Assembly (NCBI GenBank): GCA_037718865.1
Contig: JBBJMP010000024.1
Span: 20,829 to 84,828 of the forward strand
Length of the DNA stretch: 64,000 nucleotides
Reading direction: 5' to 3'
Source of the DNA: JADCRZ01 sp037718865
Lineage (GTDB): Bacteria > Bacteroidota > Bacteroidia > Chitinophagales > Chitinophagaceae
A model generated the notes under the pieces. It was not told where the DNA came from. It searched no databases and worked only from the letters and a program-made list of their open reading frames with translations. The position numbers were made by a program, and so were the translations under genes. Of the stretch, positions 1 to 9,194 are shown piece by piece; position 1 is the first letter of the stretch; each line of letters begins with the position of its first letter.

Positions 1-1830
1 ATACATGAGTGAATTATTACCAGAGGTCTGAATATCTCTTACCAAATTAAGTGCTTTATTACAATCCTGCTCCAGCATTTGTGCAAGAACAGGAGGAGTA
101 ATCTGGTTGTCAAAAGAACCGCCTGATGAAGTTGTCTTTACAAAATCCAAAACAGAAACATAATCAGGGTCTGTGACTGCTTGCTTCATCAACCTGTCAA
201 CAGATATATATTCTACCCTTTTAACCTTGCTATCCAACGCCATGAACCCTTCGCTGTACAGGGTAAAGTCCCACGTAAAGTCAAATACAGAACCAAGTCT
301 CAAAGGGGTTTTTCCTGCCAGAGAGGAGGCCTGCAATAAGTTTTCTGCCTGTTTGCCATAACGGCGGGTAAACTCTGCCTGGAACTTATCATCCGGGGTT
401 GCAGGGTTGTAAAGCAATCTTCCCCAGATCTTATAAAATAACCATTGTCTTTCAAAAGCATACTGCCAGTTAACAGGTGTATTTGTTTTGGTAAAATAGT
501 CTTTAGCAGGAATATACGCTTCGGAGCCTAAAAAATAGCCACCGACATAAGCAGGAGTATTTAGGGCAATATGTTCGCGAACAAACTCCGGTACTCCCCA
601 GCGCAAACAGAAGAAATCTTCATTACGCGCGGTCCAGGTAATTTTGTATTGTTCAGGAACAGGGTTAAATAGAGCATCGTACATTTTGCCTCCATGCACT
701 TTAACCAGTTTTGGAGAGGAATGTGCATGAGACCAATTAAATTTTAAATCTGCCCATATAGGTCCATCTATAAATTCCAGGTTGCCTTCTGCTTCTATTA
801 CTTTCCGGGTTAACCTCTCTGTTTCTAGACTGGTAGAACCACCTGAACCGGCATTGGCCGACAATGGAATTCTATGGACCAGTTTCAACTTTCGATTGGC
901 AAGCCGCATGCCTTCAATAATCGTTTCACGTATCCATTCTTCACGTTGTTTCGGGCTCATTCCTCCCATATATTCACCATGGGTAAGGCCCATTCCGGTA
1001 AGTTCAGGATATTCCTGCAGTAATTGTGTTACACTTTCTCTTGTGTAGCGCTTGATAATTTCAGAGGTATCAGCTTTACCAAAAAAGTAATCATGCGCAG
1101 GGTTATCCATTGCTACATTATGCGCCTTGGCAAAAGCAGGACTTACATATATGTTGAAAGGGAAAATATAAGTTTCTATAGCACGCTCTTTTGCAAGACG
1201 AAAAATACCATGAAACAAATCCTGCCACTTTTTTAATTCCTTATCACTAAAGGGGCTTGCTTCAGGGAAGTTTTTTGCTTTGATCATGTAAGTGTAAGGA
1301 TGCAGGTTCCATAGCGTTAACGAATTAAACCTGTTTTCTGCCATCATATCTAAAAACGCCTCCCAGTATTTTAAATCTTTACAGGTCTCTACGTGCAGGT
1401 CGAGTGCCGAACTACGACGATAGGTATCCCAGGGAAGATCATATTTGATAGCACGGAATGGTAAGTTAGGTTTATCGCTTCCTGCTTTTATATTTTGTAA
1501 ATGAATTCCGTTACCTATGTCTTCCGCTATTGATAAACTTCCATATATCATCCCCCTTCCGTCGCCACCTGTAACTGAAATTCTCTTTCCATCGTTTATA
1601 ATCGAGTATGCCTCTTTCCCAGCTTTCGTTGAATCAACAGTGAAGTTTATTACGAAATCAGCCTTAGCTTCTTTCACAGTAACTCCTTTCTTTACAAGAG
1701 ATTTCGTCAACATTTGAGCAGCGTAAGCAGCCTGCGGTTGTGCTTTTGCATAAACTATATGAACGCTTTGAGAAAAGCAAACATTAATGAAACTGGAAAG
1801 AGATAATAAACAAACAAGTAATTTTTTCAT
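1..1830 (-). CDS. Secreted TIM-barrel glycoside-hydrolase-like protein (partial, C-terminus outside window)
   Basis: The reading frame is open from an ATG at 1830 to the window edge, giving 610 residues without the C-terminus. It opens with a signal peptide (MKKLLVCLLSLSSF, then a polar stretch). Residues about 25-135 look like the small alpha/beta domain found before GH20 and GH67 barrels, and the rest is barrel-like. It is clearly paralogous to the second half of the protein at 2027-4969: both carry NEDFF followed by LRWG, a YIPAKD motif, and a WGRLLY..PATPD motif. It lacks the N-terminal DUF1080 domain of that neighbour. It is the last visible gene of the SusC-led operon, 196 bases downstream. 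I cannot assign a CAZy family or substrate. The coding call is firm; the enzyme class is inferred. Confidence 0.82.
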   Translation of the reverse strand, partial: MKKLLVCLLSLSSFINVCFSQSVHIVYAKAQPQAAYAAQMLTKSLVKKGVTVKEAKADFVINFTVDSTKAGKEAYSIINDGKRISVTGGDGRGMIYGSLSIAEDIGNGIHLQNIKAGSDKPNLPFRAIKYDLPWDTYRRSSALDLHVETCKDLKYWEAFLDMMAENRFNSLTLWNLHPYTYMIKAKNFPEASPFSDKELKKWQDLFHGIFRLAKERAIETYIFPFNIYVSPAFAKAHNVAMDNPAHDYFFGKADTSEIIKRYTRESVTQLLQEYPELTGMGLTHGEYMGGMSPKQREEWIRETIIEGMRLANRKLKLVHRIPLSANAGSGGSTSLETERLTRKVIEAEGNLEFIDGPIWADLKFNWSHAHSSPKLVKVHGGKMYDALFNPVPEQYKITWTARNEDFFCLRWGVPEFVREHIALNTPAYVGGYFLGSEAYIPAKDYFTKTNTPVNWQYAFERQWLFYKIWGRLLYNPATPDDKFQAEFTRRYGKQAENLLQASSLAGKTPLRLGSVFDFTWDFTLYSEGFMALDSKVKRVEYISVDRLMKQAVTDPDYVSVLDFVKTTSSGGSFDNQITPPVLAQMLEQDCNKALNLVRDIQTSGNNSLMY

Positions 1831-2026
1831 TATGACAATTTAAGGATGTATCTTATCAAAAAAGAGATTAAAATCTAAGAATGAATGCTAATTTTTAGTT
1901 TCTGTGCATTTCTGACTAGACCATTCATCTTTTATTAAAAGGTAAATAATCTTATTTATCCCAATTGTGAATTGACCATTTTTTGAAAATCATTTCTTTG
2001 CATCTGTATTGGTTTCACCAGATTTA

Positions 2027-4969
2027 TTAAAACGTATTTGCCTCTTTTGCAATATTAATGTCTCGTTCAGCTTGTGGCAAGAATTTACTCCATGAAAAAT
2101 ATCTTGCATCCTTAAATGCATTTAATGACGATCTGTAGCCATCGAGGTAAGGAACCTCCTTATAATGAGCATCAGTAATTGAGCTGATCTTTTTCCAATA
2201 TGAAAGGCAGTTGGTCAATAATTTAACTGCTGTTGCTTTTTTCGTTTCATCCTGCGAAAGCCTGTAATGCAGAAGTGCTACGCCTGCCCGAAGTTTATCA
2301 GCAAAGTATACGCTTAAATAGGCCCAGGTTTCCACATCATCCAATTCACAGGCAAAAGCCGGTGAAGCACCTTTACGCAGAGACTTAACAAGACTCATTG
2401 CATTTCTGCCTTCTTTTTCCAATGAATCGGCCAGCATTGAGGGAGTAATCTTTCCTGCTCCCCAGGTCTTGTTTTCTACAATAGCTTTTACATAATCTGA
2501 TATAGAAATATAATTTGGATCAAGTATTGGATGATCGATCAGTTCATCTACTGAAATAAAAGAAGACACTGTATCATTTAATCCGCCATTTGCAGGAAAA
2601 GGGGCGAGAAAACCTTCAGAATATAAAGAATAATCCCAGGTTCCAGCAAAAAAGGAAGCAAGCCTTAAAGGCATTTGACTTGCGTCAGCATATGCTTTCA
2701 GTAAACGAGATCCTTCGCCATTTCCATACCGAGAATTAAATCCTTCTTCAAAAATTTCATCAGGAGTAGCAGGGTCATACAACAAACGGCCCCAAAGCTT
2801 ATAAAACAGCCATTGTTTTTCAAATGCATATTTCCAGCTAACATGATTACTGGCAACGTGGGAAAAATCTTTGGCAGGAATATATCCTTCGGAACCTATA
2901 AAATAACCATTTACATAAGAGTGCGTGTTTTCAGCTAAATGCTTTCGTATAAAATCAGGTTGTCCCCAACGCAGAATGAAAAAGTCTTCATTACGTATCA
3001 TCCACTGTATCCGGTAATTGTCAGGATGGGGATTCCAATATCCATCATCTCTTTTGCCAGAATGAGAGTCATGTGTAAGCGCCAGAATGGGTGTGGAATG
3101 ACCGTGCGACCAGTTAAATTTAATTTCAACAAGCGTTGTATCGGGAAGTTTAGCATTAGTGATTACCCGCCTCATCTCTGCAGGATCGGATGATAGTACG
3201 GAGCGGTGCAGAAGTTTTACGGGTCTGTTAGCAGCCTTTATCCCTGATACCACGGTTTCTTCTATCCAGTCTTCCCGATCTTTTGGAGTCATGTCGGGCA
3301 ATACATCATTGGCAGATTTGAAATTGCTCATCCAGTCAGCAAGAGTAATACCTATGCCTGCAAGGTCAGGATATTCATTTATCACTTGGGTTACGACCTC
3401 GCGGGTGTAGCGCTTAACAAGAGACGAAGTATCGTTTCGCTCTTTCACTCCGTATTTTTGAGCAAATTCAGGAGAAACAGCAATATTCCAGTTGACAATA
3501 AACGGCTCAATTCCACGGGATTTTGCCATCCTGAACAATGAGGTCCAGAATTGTTTCCATTCTTTCATTTCCTGGTCAGAAAAATTATTGGCATCCGGGA
3601 AATTGGTTGGTTTAACCATAAAAGAGAATGGATGTATGTTCCATAACGAAAGAACATTATACCGGTTATCTGCCATCTGGTCTAAAAAAAGTTGCCAGTA
3701 ATGAAGATCTCGGCTTACTTCCATATGTTGTTTCATTGCGGGGCCAGAGCGATAAGATGACCATGGAAGGTTAAATTTTAGTGCACGAACGGTAAACTGA
3801 GGATTAACAGTTTTTGAGGTTACCGTTTGCCATGTTTTTCCCATTTGTATCTGCTCAGCGACATCAAGAATACCATACATTGCACCGGTCGTATCTTTAG
3901 CAGTAATTTTAAGCTTCTTATTGGTTAAGCTGATTGAGTATCCTTCTTTTTGAAGCGATTTTGCGTCACCGGATATTAAGACTGTAATATCTTCCGTTTT
4001 TTTCGCCTCATTTGTATTGGTCATAGCAACTTGCTGACCCGATCTCAGGTACGCCTTTTTTAATCTGTCTACACCGAAAGCCATAGGTTTGCTGGCAGTG
4101 TCAACAACTATGCTAACCAAAGCGGTTATTTCTTTTACAGGGATATCCATTTTCCGTGCATACTTCTCAGGCCGCACATCGATTATCCGCACATTTTTGA
4201 TCCATGAACTTGATTTCTCCCCTGCTGGATCATTTCCCATAAAATGTATTTTGAAAGCGATAAATCCCTGGTCATATTTTGTATTAATCATATGAGCAGT
4301 AGGTATTCCGTTGAGCCATACTTTTATAACACTATCAATAGCTTCAAATCTCCAGTGATTCCATTCACCCACCGGCTTTTCTGCATGTTGAGCACGCTTA
4401 TCCTGCTGCAAGGTGTACATCCAGTTCCATGTTGTTCCAAAATCATCATAAATGCCACCTGTCCAGTGACGTGAAGTATGATCGATCTTAACCTGATAAC
4501 CATTTAGTCTTACATGAGCAGTATCAGCGGCATTACGTGCACGAAAGAGAATTCCATATTGAAAAGATGTATCACGCTTGCAGTCTACTTCAAGGATAAA
4601 GTTGCGGTAAGGTTTATTCGTACGAAGAAATGTATGCTCTTCTGTATTCGCTTTTCTGTTCAGAACGATACAGTTGTTCTCAACCCTCACCTTCCCTGCT
4701 CCACCGGCTAAAGTCCATCCCTGCAAATTTTTACCATTGAAAATACTTTTCCATGCGTTTGCAGTTTGAGCAAACGAATGCTGATGTATTGAAAGCAGAG
4801 CCAGGAAGATATGCAGCAGCCACAGCGTGCTTATTTTTATCTGTATAAAATCTTCTTTAGAAGACTTAACAGAGTATGGGTCTTTACTGTTCGTTTCTTT
4901 ATAGTTTACAATGCCGGCGTTCCTAAGAATATTTGAGTTAACTAATTTTAAGATACTTGTACAAATCAT
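2027..4969 (-). CDS. DUF1080 domain fused to TIM-barrel glycoside-hydrolase-like domain
   Basis: This 980-residue protein has a hydrophobic export segment near residues 48-67 followed by FAQ, which is late for a signal peptide. No internal ATG gives a shorter form, so the ATG at 4969, overlapping the upstream stop as ATGA with AAGGAG in front, is kept. Residues about 70-270 form a DUF1080 (3-keto-disaccharide hydrolase-type, concanavalin-like) domain starting WKSIFNGKNLQGW. Residues about 285-385 resemble the GH20b/GH67N domain, then a barrel from RALKFNLPW to about 800, then a helical tail. The arrangement suggests a secreted enzyme acting on a glycoside or 3-keto-glycoside. The barrel is homologous to the partial gene at 1-1830. 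The exact family is not recognised. Confidence 0.85.
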   Translation of the reverse strand: MICTSILKLVNSNILRNAGIVNYKETNSKDPYSVKSSKEDFIQIKISTLWLLHIFLALLSIHQHSFAQTANAWKSIFNGKNLQGWTLAGGAGKVRVENNCIVLNRKANTEEHTFLRTNKPYRNFILEVDCKRDTSFQYGILFRARNAADTAHVRLNGYQVKIDHTSRHWTGGIYDDFGTTWNWMYTLQQDKRAQHAEKPVGEWNHWRFEAIDSVIKVWLNGIPTAHMINTKYDQGFIAFKIHFMGNDPAGEKSSSWIKNVRIIDVRPEKYARKMDIPVKEITALVSIVVDTASKPMAFGVDRLKKAYLRSGQQVAMTNTNEAKKTEDITVLISGDAKSLQKEGYSISLTNKKLKITAKDTTGAMYGILDVAEQIQMGKTWQTVTSKTVNPQFTVRALKFNLPWSSYRSGPAMKQHMEVSRDLHYWQLFLDQMADNRYNVLSLWNIHPFSFMVKPTNFPDANNFSDQEMKEWKQFWTSLFRMAKSRGIEPFIVNWNIAVSPEFAQKYGVKERNDTSSLVKRYTREVVTQVINEYPDLAGIGITLADWMSNFKSANDVLPDMTPKDREDWIEETVVSGIKAANRPVKLLHRSVLSSDPAEMRRVITNAKLPDTTLVEIKFNWSHGHSTPILALTHDSHSGKRDDGYWNPHPDNYRIQWMIRNEDFFILRWGQPDFIRKHLAENTHSYVNGYFIGSEGYIPAKDFSHVASNHVSWKYAFEKQWLFYKLWGRLLYDPATPDEIFEEGFNSRYGNGEGSRLLKAYADASQMPLRLASFFAGTWDYSLYSEGFLAPFPANGGLNDTVSSFISVDELIDHPILDPNYISISDYVKAIVENKTWGAGKITPSMLADSLEKEGRNAMSLVKSLRKGASPAFACELDDVETWAYLSVYFADKLRAGVALLHYRLSQDETKKATAVKLLTNCLSYWKKISSITDAHYKEVPYLDGYRSSLNAFKDARYFSWSKFLPQAERDINIAKEANTF

Positions 4970-5685
4970 TTTATCTCCTTTACCGGTATATTCATTTCAC
5001 GCGTATATGCTGCAGCATTAGAACTGATAATCCGGATATTTTTGAATGCCGCAGACATTTGTTCATTCCACAGCGGGTTTTTTAGAAAATGTATTTTTAT
5101 AGCGATGTAACCTTCATCATACCTGGAACTAACCATGTTTGTACAAGGTATTCCATTAATCCACACCTTAATATGATTGCCAATCGCTTCTATCCGAAAG
5201 TTGTTCCATTCGCCTACCCGCTCAGCCTGCTGTGCCCTTTTATCGTCAGCCAGTGAATATAACCATTCAATATAGCTTCCAAAGTCGAGGAATACCCCAC
5301 CTGTCCACCTTCGTGTTATAGATGGATCTATTTTAACCATATACCCATACAAACCTACTTTTGCAGTATCGGGAGCTTTTATCCCGCGGAAGAGGATACC
5401 TGAGTCAAAACTTGTATCTCGCTTGCAATCAAGTTCAAGGATAAAATCTTTATATTTTTCATTCGACCGGATGAACACATGCCGGTTTGTATTTGAGGTC
5501 ATGTGAATTACAAATGAACTATCCCTAATTTTCACATTAGCGGGACTGTCTACAATGGTCCATCCCTTAAAAGTCTTTCCGTCAAAAATTGTTTTCCATA
5601 CCTTTTTTGGCTGAGCAAACAAAACTGTATTACTGCAAAAAAAGATGAATATGGTTGCTGCAATTGTGATTCTAAAAATTATCAT
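4966..5685 (-). CDS. Secreted DUF1080 (3-keto-glycoside hydrolase-type) protein
   Basis: This 239-residue protein has a signal peptide (hydrophobic residues 4-22, cleavage near FAQ) and one DUF1080 domain beginning WKTIFDGKTFKGW. DUF1080 proteins adopt a concanavalin-like fold, and several hydrolyse 3-keto-glycosides. It matches the N-terminal domain of the 980-residue neighbour along its whole length, ending at MNIPVKEIK where the neighbour reads MDIPVKEIT and continues into its barrel. This looks like a tandem domain duplication. Its stop overlaps the start of the next gene by four bases, so the two are probably translationally coupled. The assignment to the domain family is secure; substrate is unknown. 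Confidence 0.87.
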   Translation of the reverse strand: MIIFRITIAATIFIFFCSNTVLFAQPKKVWKTIFDGKTFKGWTIVDSPANVKIRDSSFVIHMTSNTNRHVFIRSNEKYKDFILELDCKRDTSFDSGILFRGIKAPDTAKVGLYGYMVKIDPSITRRWTGGVFLDFGSYIEWLYSLADDKRAQQAERVGEWNNFRIEAIGNHIKVWINGIPCTNMVSSRYDEGYIAIKIHFLKNPLWNEQMSAAFKNIRIISSNAAAYTREMNIPVKEIK

Positions 5686-5756
5686 TGCAATGATTGAGTT
5701 AATAAATTGAACTTTATATGTTGCTGTTTAACTTCAAATATAGCTGCAGGATCTTA

Positions 5757-7526
5757 CTATTTTTTAATGTATGCATCTGTAACCTTCCGAATTATGCCGT
5801 TTTTTGTCATAATAAATAACTCCTTTGCAATAGGGTCGTACCCCATCCTAAGATGCACCCTTTTTGTATTATTAAGCTTCTTAAGATCAGTAAGTTGATT
5901 ATTGACGGCAATGGACAATTCATAAACTGCCGAATCTGATAAATGGCCATCTAAGTTTACATAAAATAATTTCCCAGTTGCAATGTCACCGAATACATAT
6001 TTGTTCTTTAAAACTTGTATACGCCCCTCGTACACATAACCTCCGCTGATGGCATTACCATCTGTGTGATCATATTGGGCAAAAGGTGCATGATAAAGGG
6101 AAAGTTCTTCTGGTTTAAGATAATAAACTTTCTTAAGATTTATTTTTGTTGCAATACCGTAATTACCTTCTCTTACAGGCCAGCCATAATCTTTACCTTT
6201 CTCAATAACATTAATTTCTTCAATATTAGACTCGCCGATATCCGCAACCAACATTCTTGTTTTATCATTATTGATATCCCAGGCCAGGCGGTGAGGATTG
6301 CGAAAGCCATAAGCCCATATTTCTTTTCTTGTTCCCGGATTGGAATCATTCGCAAAAGGGTTATCAGGCGGAATACCATAATGTCCGTTTTTGCTATTTC
6401 TTCCTAGCGGATTGATGCGAATCACTGTGCCTAATAATGACTGCTTATTATGAACCAGGTCAGGACGCTTAATATTGTTAGAGCCCCCGTCGCCGATGCC
6501 AAGGAATAACATGCCATAATCGGGATTCTTTTTATCCAGAGTTGGAGCAAATGACAGGTCCTGCGCACCATGAGCAGTGGTTGGTGTATTTATTCTGAGC
6601 AATTCTCTACGGGTGCCCATAAATTTACGTGCTTTAATGTCATTTATTTTCCATTCAGAAAGCACCCACTGCAAACCTGCCTTAAAAGTATCTGCAAATT
6701 GAAAATCTGTTGGTTTTCCAATAAACTGCTCTGCGTAAGTAGTATATATAAGACCATTATGTATGAAATCAGGATGAAATGCAAAACTACCAAGGCCGGT
6801 GCCTATTCCGGGAGTGGAAATAAAATCAGGAACCGATAGCCTGACATCAAGGAAAGTATCCGCTTTTGATTTTTCAATTCTAAATATCACCCCCATCTGA
6901 TCACTAACGAAAATAGAGCCATCACCTGCAGGGTTTGTCCGAAGCGTTGCTATACCTTTATCTGGCGGGTTACTGTCTGCCCGTGGTACTTTAATATATT
7001 CCTGCAGCTCTATAGTAAGTCCTGAATTTTTAACAGGGGGAGCATACCTTTCTTTTTCAGCATTATCATTTGCAGTATCTATCTTGAGCGGTTCTATTTT
7101 GGCTATCCTTGTTTCGTTATCAATGTAAGCAAGTATTGAATGAATGTCGTCCCGCTTCATAAAATCAAATGAAGGCATAAGCTGCTTGTATTGTTTATAC
7201 AAGATTTTTGCACGTTTATCTCCGGCTTCCATCACTTTTGACGGATTATGAATAAACCTTATAAGTGATTCTTCAGAAAGGGCAAGTGTAACCCCTCCTA
7301 ACCTTGGGCCTATACCCTCCTCGCTGATGCCATGACACGACCGGCATTGGGAACTAAACAGGTCTTTTCCTTTTGCCAATGTCTTTTCATCGACCTGATA
7401 TGATGCTGGTCTGTTTTTAATATAATAAACGATCCCGATGGCAATTATAACTGTTACAGGCAGCCACACAAATAAAGCCTTTCTTTTATTCCGGAAATTG
7501 TTTATATTCTTAGTTTGAAGTGCCAT
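5757..7526 (-). CDS. Membrane-anchored cytochrome c / PQQ-type sugar dehydrogenase
   Basis: The start chosen is the ATG at 7526 (MALQTKN), giving 589 residues; the frame stays open to 7592 but those residues are atypical. A membrane anchor (ALFVWLPVTVIIAIGIVYYI) is followed by a class I cytochrome c domain with heme motif CRSCH. The rest is a six-bladed propeller of the glucose/sorbosone dehydrogenase (GSDH) family, with FLGIGDGGSNN, GFRNPHRLAWD and KGKDYGWP. Known relatives are soluble aldose dehydrogenases using PQQ. The fused heme would pass electrons to the respiratory chain from the periplasm. It lies between SusD and the DUF1080 genes, so it could supply the oxidised sugar those enzymes cleave; that link is inference. 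Confidence 0.87.
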   Translation of the reverse strand: MALQTKNINNFRNKRKALFVWLPVTVIIAIGIVYYIKNRPASYQVDEKTLAKGKDLFSSQCRSCHGISEEGIGPRLGGVTLALSEESLIRFIHNPSKVMEAGDKRAKILYKQYKQLMPSFDFMKRDDIHSILAYIDNETRIAKIEPLKIDTANDNAEKERYAPPVKNSGLTIELQEYIKVPRADSNPPDKGIATLRTNPAGDGSIFVSDQMGVIFRIEKSKADTFLDVRLSVPDFISTPGIGTGLGSFAFHPDFIHNGLIYTTYAEQFIGKPTDFQFADTFKAGLQWVLSEWKINDIKARKFMGTRRELLRINTPTTAHGAQDLSFAPTLDKKNPDYGMLFLGIGDGGSNNIKRPDLVHNKQSLLGTVIRINPLGRNSKNGHYGIPPDNPFANDSNPGTRKEIWAYGFRNPHRLAWDINNDKTRMLVADIGESNIEEINVIEKGKDYGWPVREGNYGIATKINLKKVYYLKPEELSLYHAPFAQYDHTDGNAISGGYVYEGRIQVLKNKYVFGDIATGKLFYVNLDGHLSDSAVYELSIAVNNQLTDLKKLNNTKRVHLRMGYDPIAKELFIMTKNGIIRKVTDAYIKK

Positions 7527-7664
7527 TAATAGTTGTATAATTCCTTTGATATAAACACAAAAAGTTACAGACGCTCCGGTATGTGCGGGCAAAGATAGCC
7601 GGCATACACCCTTATCAACATCTTTTAAATTGCGTTAATGATCCTGGCTTATTCATTCTTGTCA

Positions 7665-9146
7665 CTAATAGCCCGGATTCTGATCTTTAATAGGATCCAA
7701 AGCTTTGTTGAAGTTTAATTCAGAAACAGGAATTGGCCATAAATAGTGTTTTTGAATAATAGTTTGACCTTTCTCAGCCAGGATTACCGCCGGTGCCTTA
7801 CCTGTCCGTACAAGTTGTGTCCAGCGCTTTCCTTCAATCTGGAATTCATATCCGTACTCCTTTATTACAAGATCAAGAAAATTTGATGCATTATAATCAG
7901 CCATGTTGAAATCTATAGGTGCTGGCACAAGCGGACTATAACCATACGCCCTGCGGTGCACCTGGTTCAGTGCCTCCATGGCTGCTGGCGTTGGTCCGCC
8001 AAGCCTGCTGGTAGCTTCTGCATACATCATCAGAACGTCTGCATAGCGGTACCACGGATGATCATTGCCTGCACCTGTAGAACTTGGTCCCAACGGATCA
8101 ATAAATTTCTTATTCTGCATAGTGTTCGGGCCCAAACCAAGATTAATCTCGTACCATAAACCCTTACGTTTATCGTTATTATCCCAGTTCTTGAAATACG
8201 AAGTTGTTGAAAGCGTGTACAGTATAAAAAATCCTCCTGCACCATGAAATTTATTAGCCGGATGATTTACGAACATGACATAATAGTTGCCCAGACCTGT
8301 TTGACGGGTATATTTCATATAAAATACCTCTTCAGGTGTTGTAATAACATCAGGTCCGTAAATCTTTTGAAAATCGTCAGTGGTTGAGATAGGAACTAGC
8401 GAATACTTTTTCGAACTAATGACTTCACCTGCCTTATCGCGCGCGCCAGCAAAATTACCCGTTTGAAGATATACATCTGTCAACAAGGTTTTTGCAGACC
8501 ATTTTGATGGCCTTCCGGACACTGCTGCCATATCGGGGAGATTTTTTTCTGCATTTAACAGATCAGATATGATGAGTTCATACACTTCTGCTGCAGTGCT
8601 TCTTTTTACATCTGTCACCGTTATATTTGTTTCGATATGTAAAGGAACACCACCCCAATTCTTTACCAGCTGAAAATAGTTAAAAGCTCTCATGAATTTT
8701 GCTTCACCGACAAATTTATCAATATCTGCCTGCGAGATATTCTTCCCATTTGGAGCATTGGCAATAACAAGGTTAGCGTTCCTGATACTCAGATAAAACA
8801 TGGTCCATGTACCTCCCGCACGATTAATGTTTGTAGCACTCAGGCCAGAATAAGTAGTTATGTAAGTATTTCTTCCAACACAATAATCTGAAAAGGACTC
8901 AAGCAGCATAAAATACTCAGCGTAATTATTACTGCCTCCATGATAAGGAAGATATATAGCATTGGCCGCTGCTTCAACTTCTGCAGCTGTATTATAAAAA
9001 GTTCCAACGGAAAGAGACTTGGGTTCTTCCAGCAGAGCTTTTTTACAAGAGCTAAATGTTATTAGCAACAAAGCTGCAGCCAATACAGCATTATAACGCC
9101 TTAAAGGAAACCTTAAGAATCTCGAGGTATTTATGTTATTCATCAC
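7665..9146 (-). CDS. SusD/RagB-type surface glycan-binding lipoprotein
   Basis: This 493-residue protein has a lipoprotein signal (LLLITFSSC, acylated Cys near residue 34) and the usual SusD tetratricopeptide-like helices, including FMRAFNYFQLVKNWGGVPL and the C-terminal motifs MYAEATSRLGG and FQIEGKRWTQLVRTGK. It ends with ALDPIKDQNPGY, the normal SusD terminus, so it is full length. It lies 48 bases downstream of the SusC gene at 9195-12245 and forms a nutrient-uptake pair with it at the outer membrane. The pair heads the region 1 operon. The substrate is not determinable from sequence; the enzymes behind it suggest a glycoside. Confidence 0.95.
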   Translation of the reverse strand: MMNNINTSRFLRFPLRRYNAVLAAALLLITFSSCKKALLEEPKSLSVGTFYNTAAEVEAAANAIYLPYHGGSNNYAEYFMLLESFSDYCVGRNTYITTYSGLSATNINRAGGTWTMFYLSIRNANLVIANAPNGKNISQADIDKFVGEAKFMRAFNYFQLVKNWGGVPLHIETNITVTDVKRSTAAEVYELIISDLLNAEKNLPDMAAVSGRPSKWSAKTLLTDVYLQTGNFAGARDKAGEVISSKKYSLVPISTTDDFQKIYGPDVITTPEEVFYMKYTRQTGLGNYYVMFVNHPANKFHGAGGFFILYTLSTTSYFKNWDNNDKRKGLWYEINLGLGPNTMQNKKFIDPLGPSSTGAGNDHPWYRYADVLMMYAEATSRLGGPTPAAMEALNQVHRRAYGYSPLVPAPIDFNMADYNASNFLDLVIKEYGYEFQIEGKRWTQLVRTGKAPAVILAEKGQTIIQKHYLWPIPVSELNFNKALDPIKDQNPGY

Positions 9147-9194
9147 TTATTTTTTATTTATAAATTTTTTTTAGATAGGCAGTGTTACAGGTAA

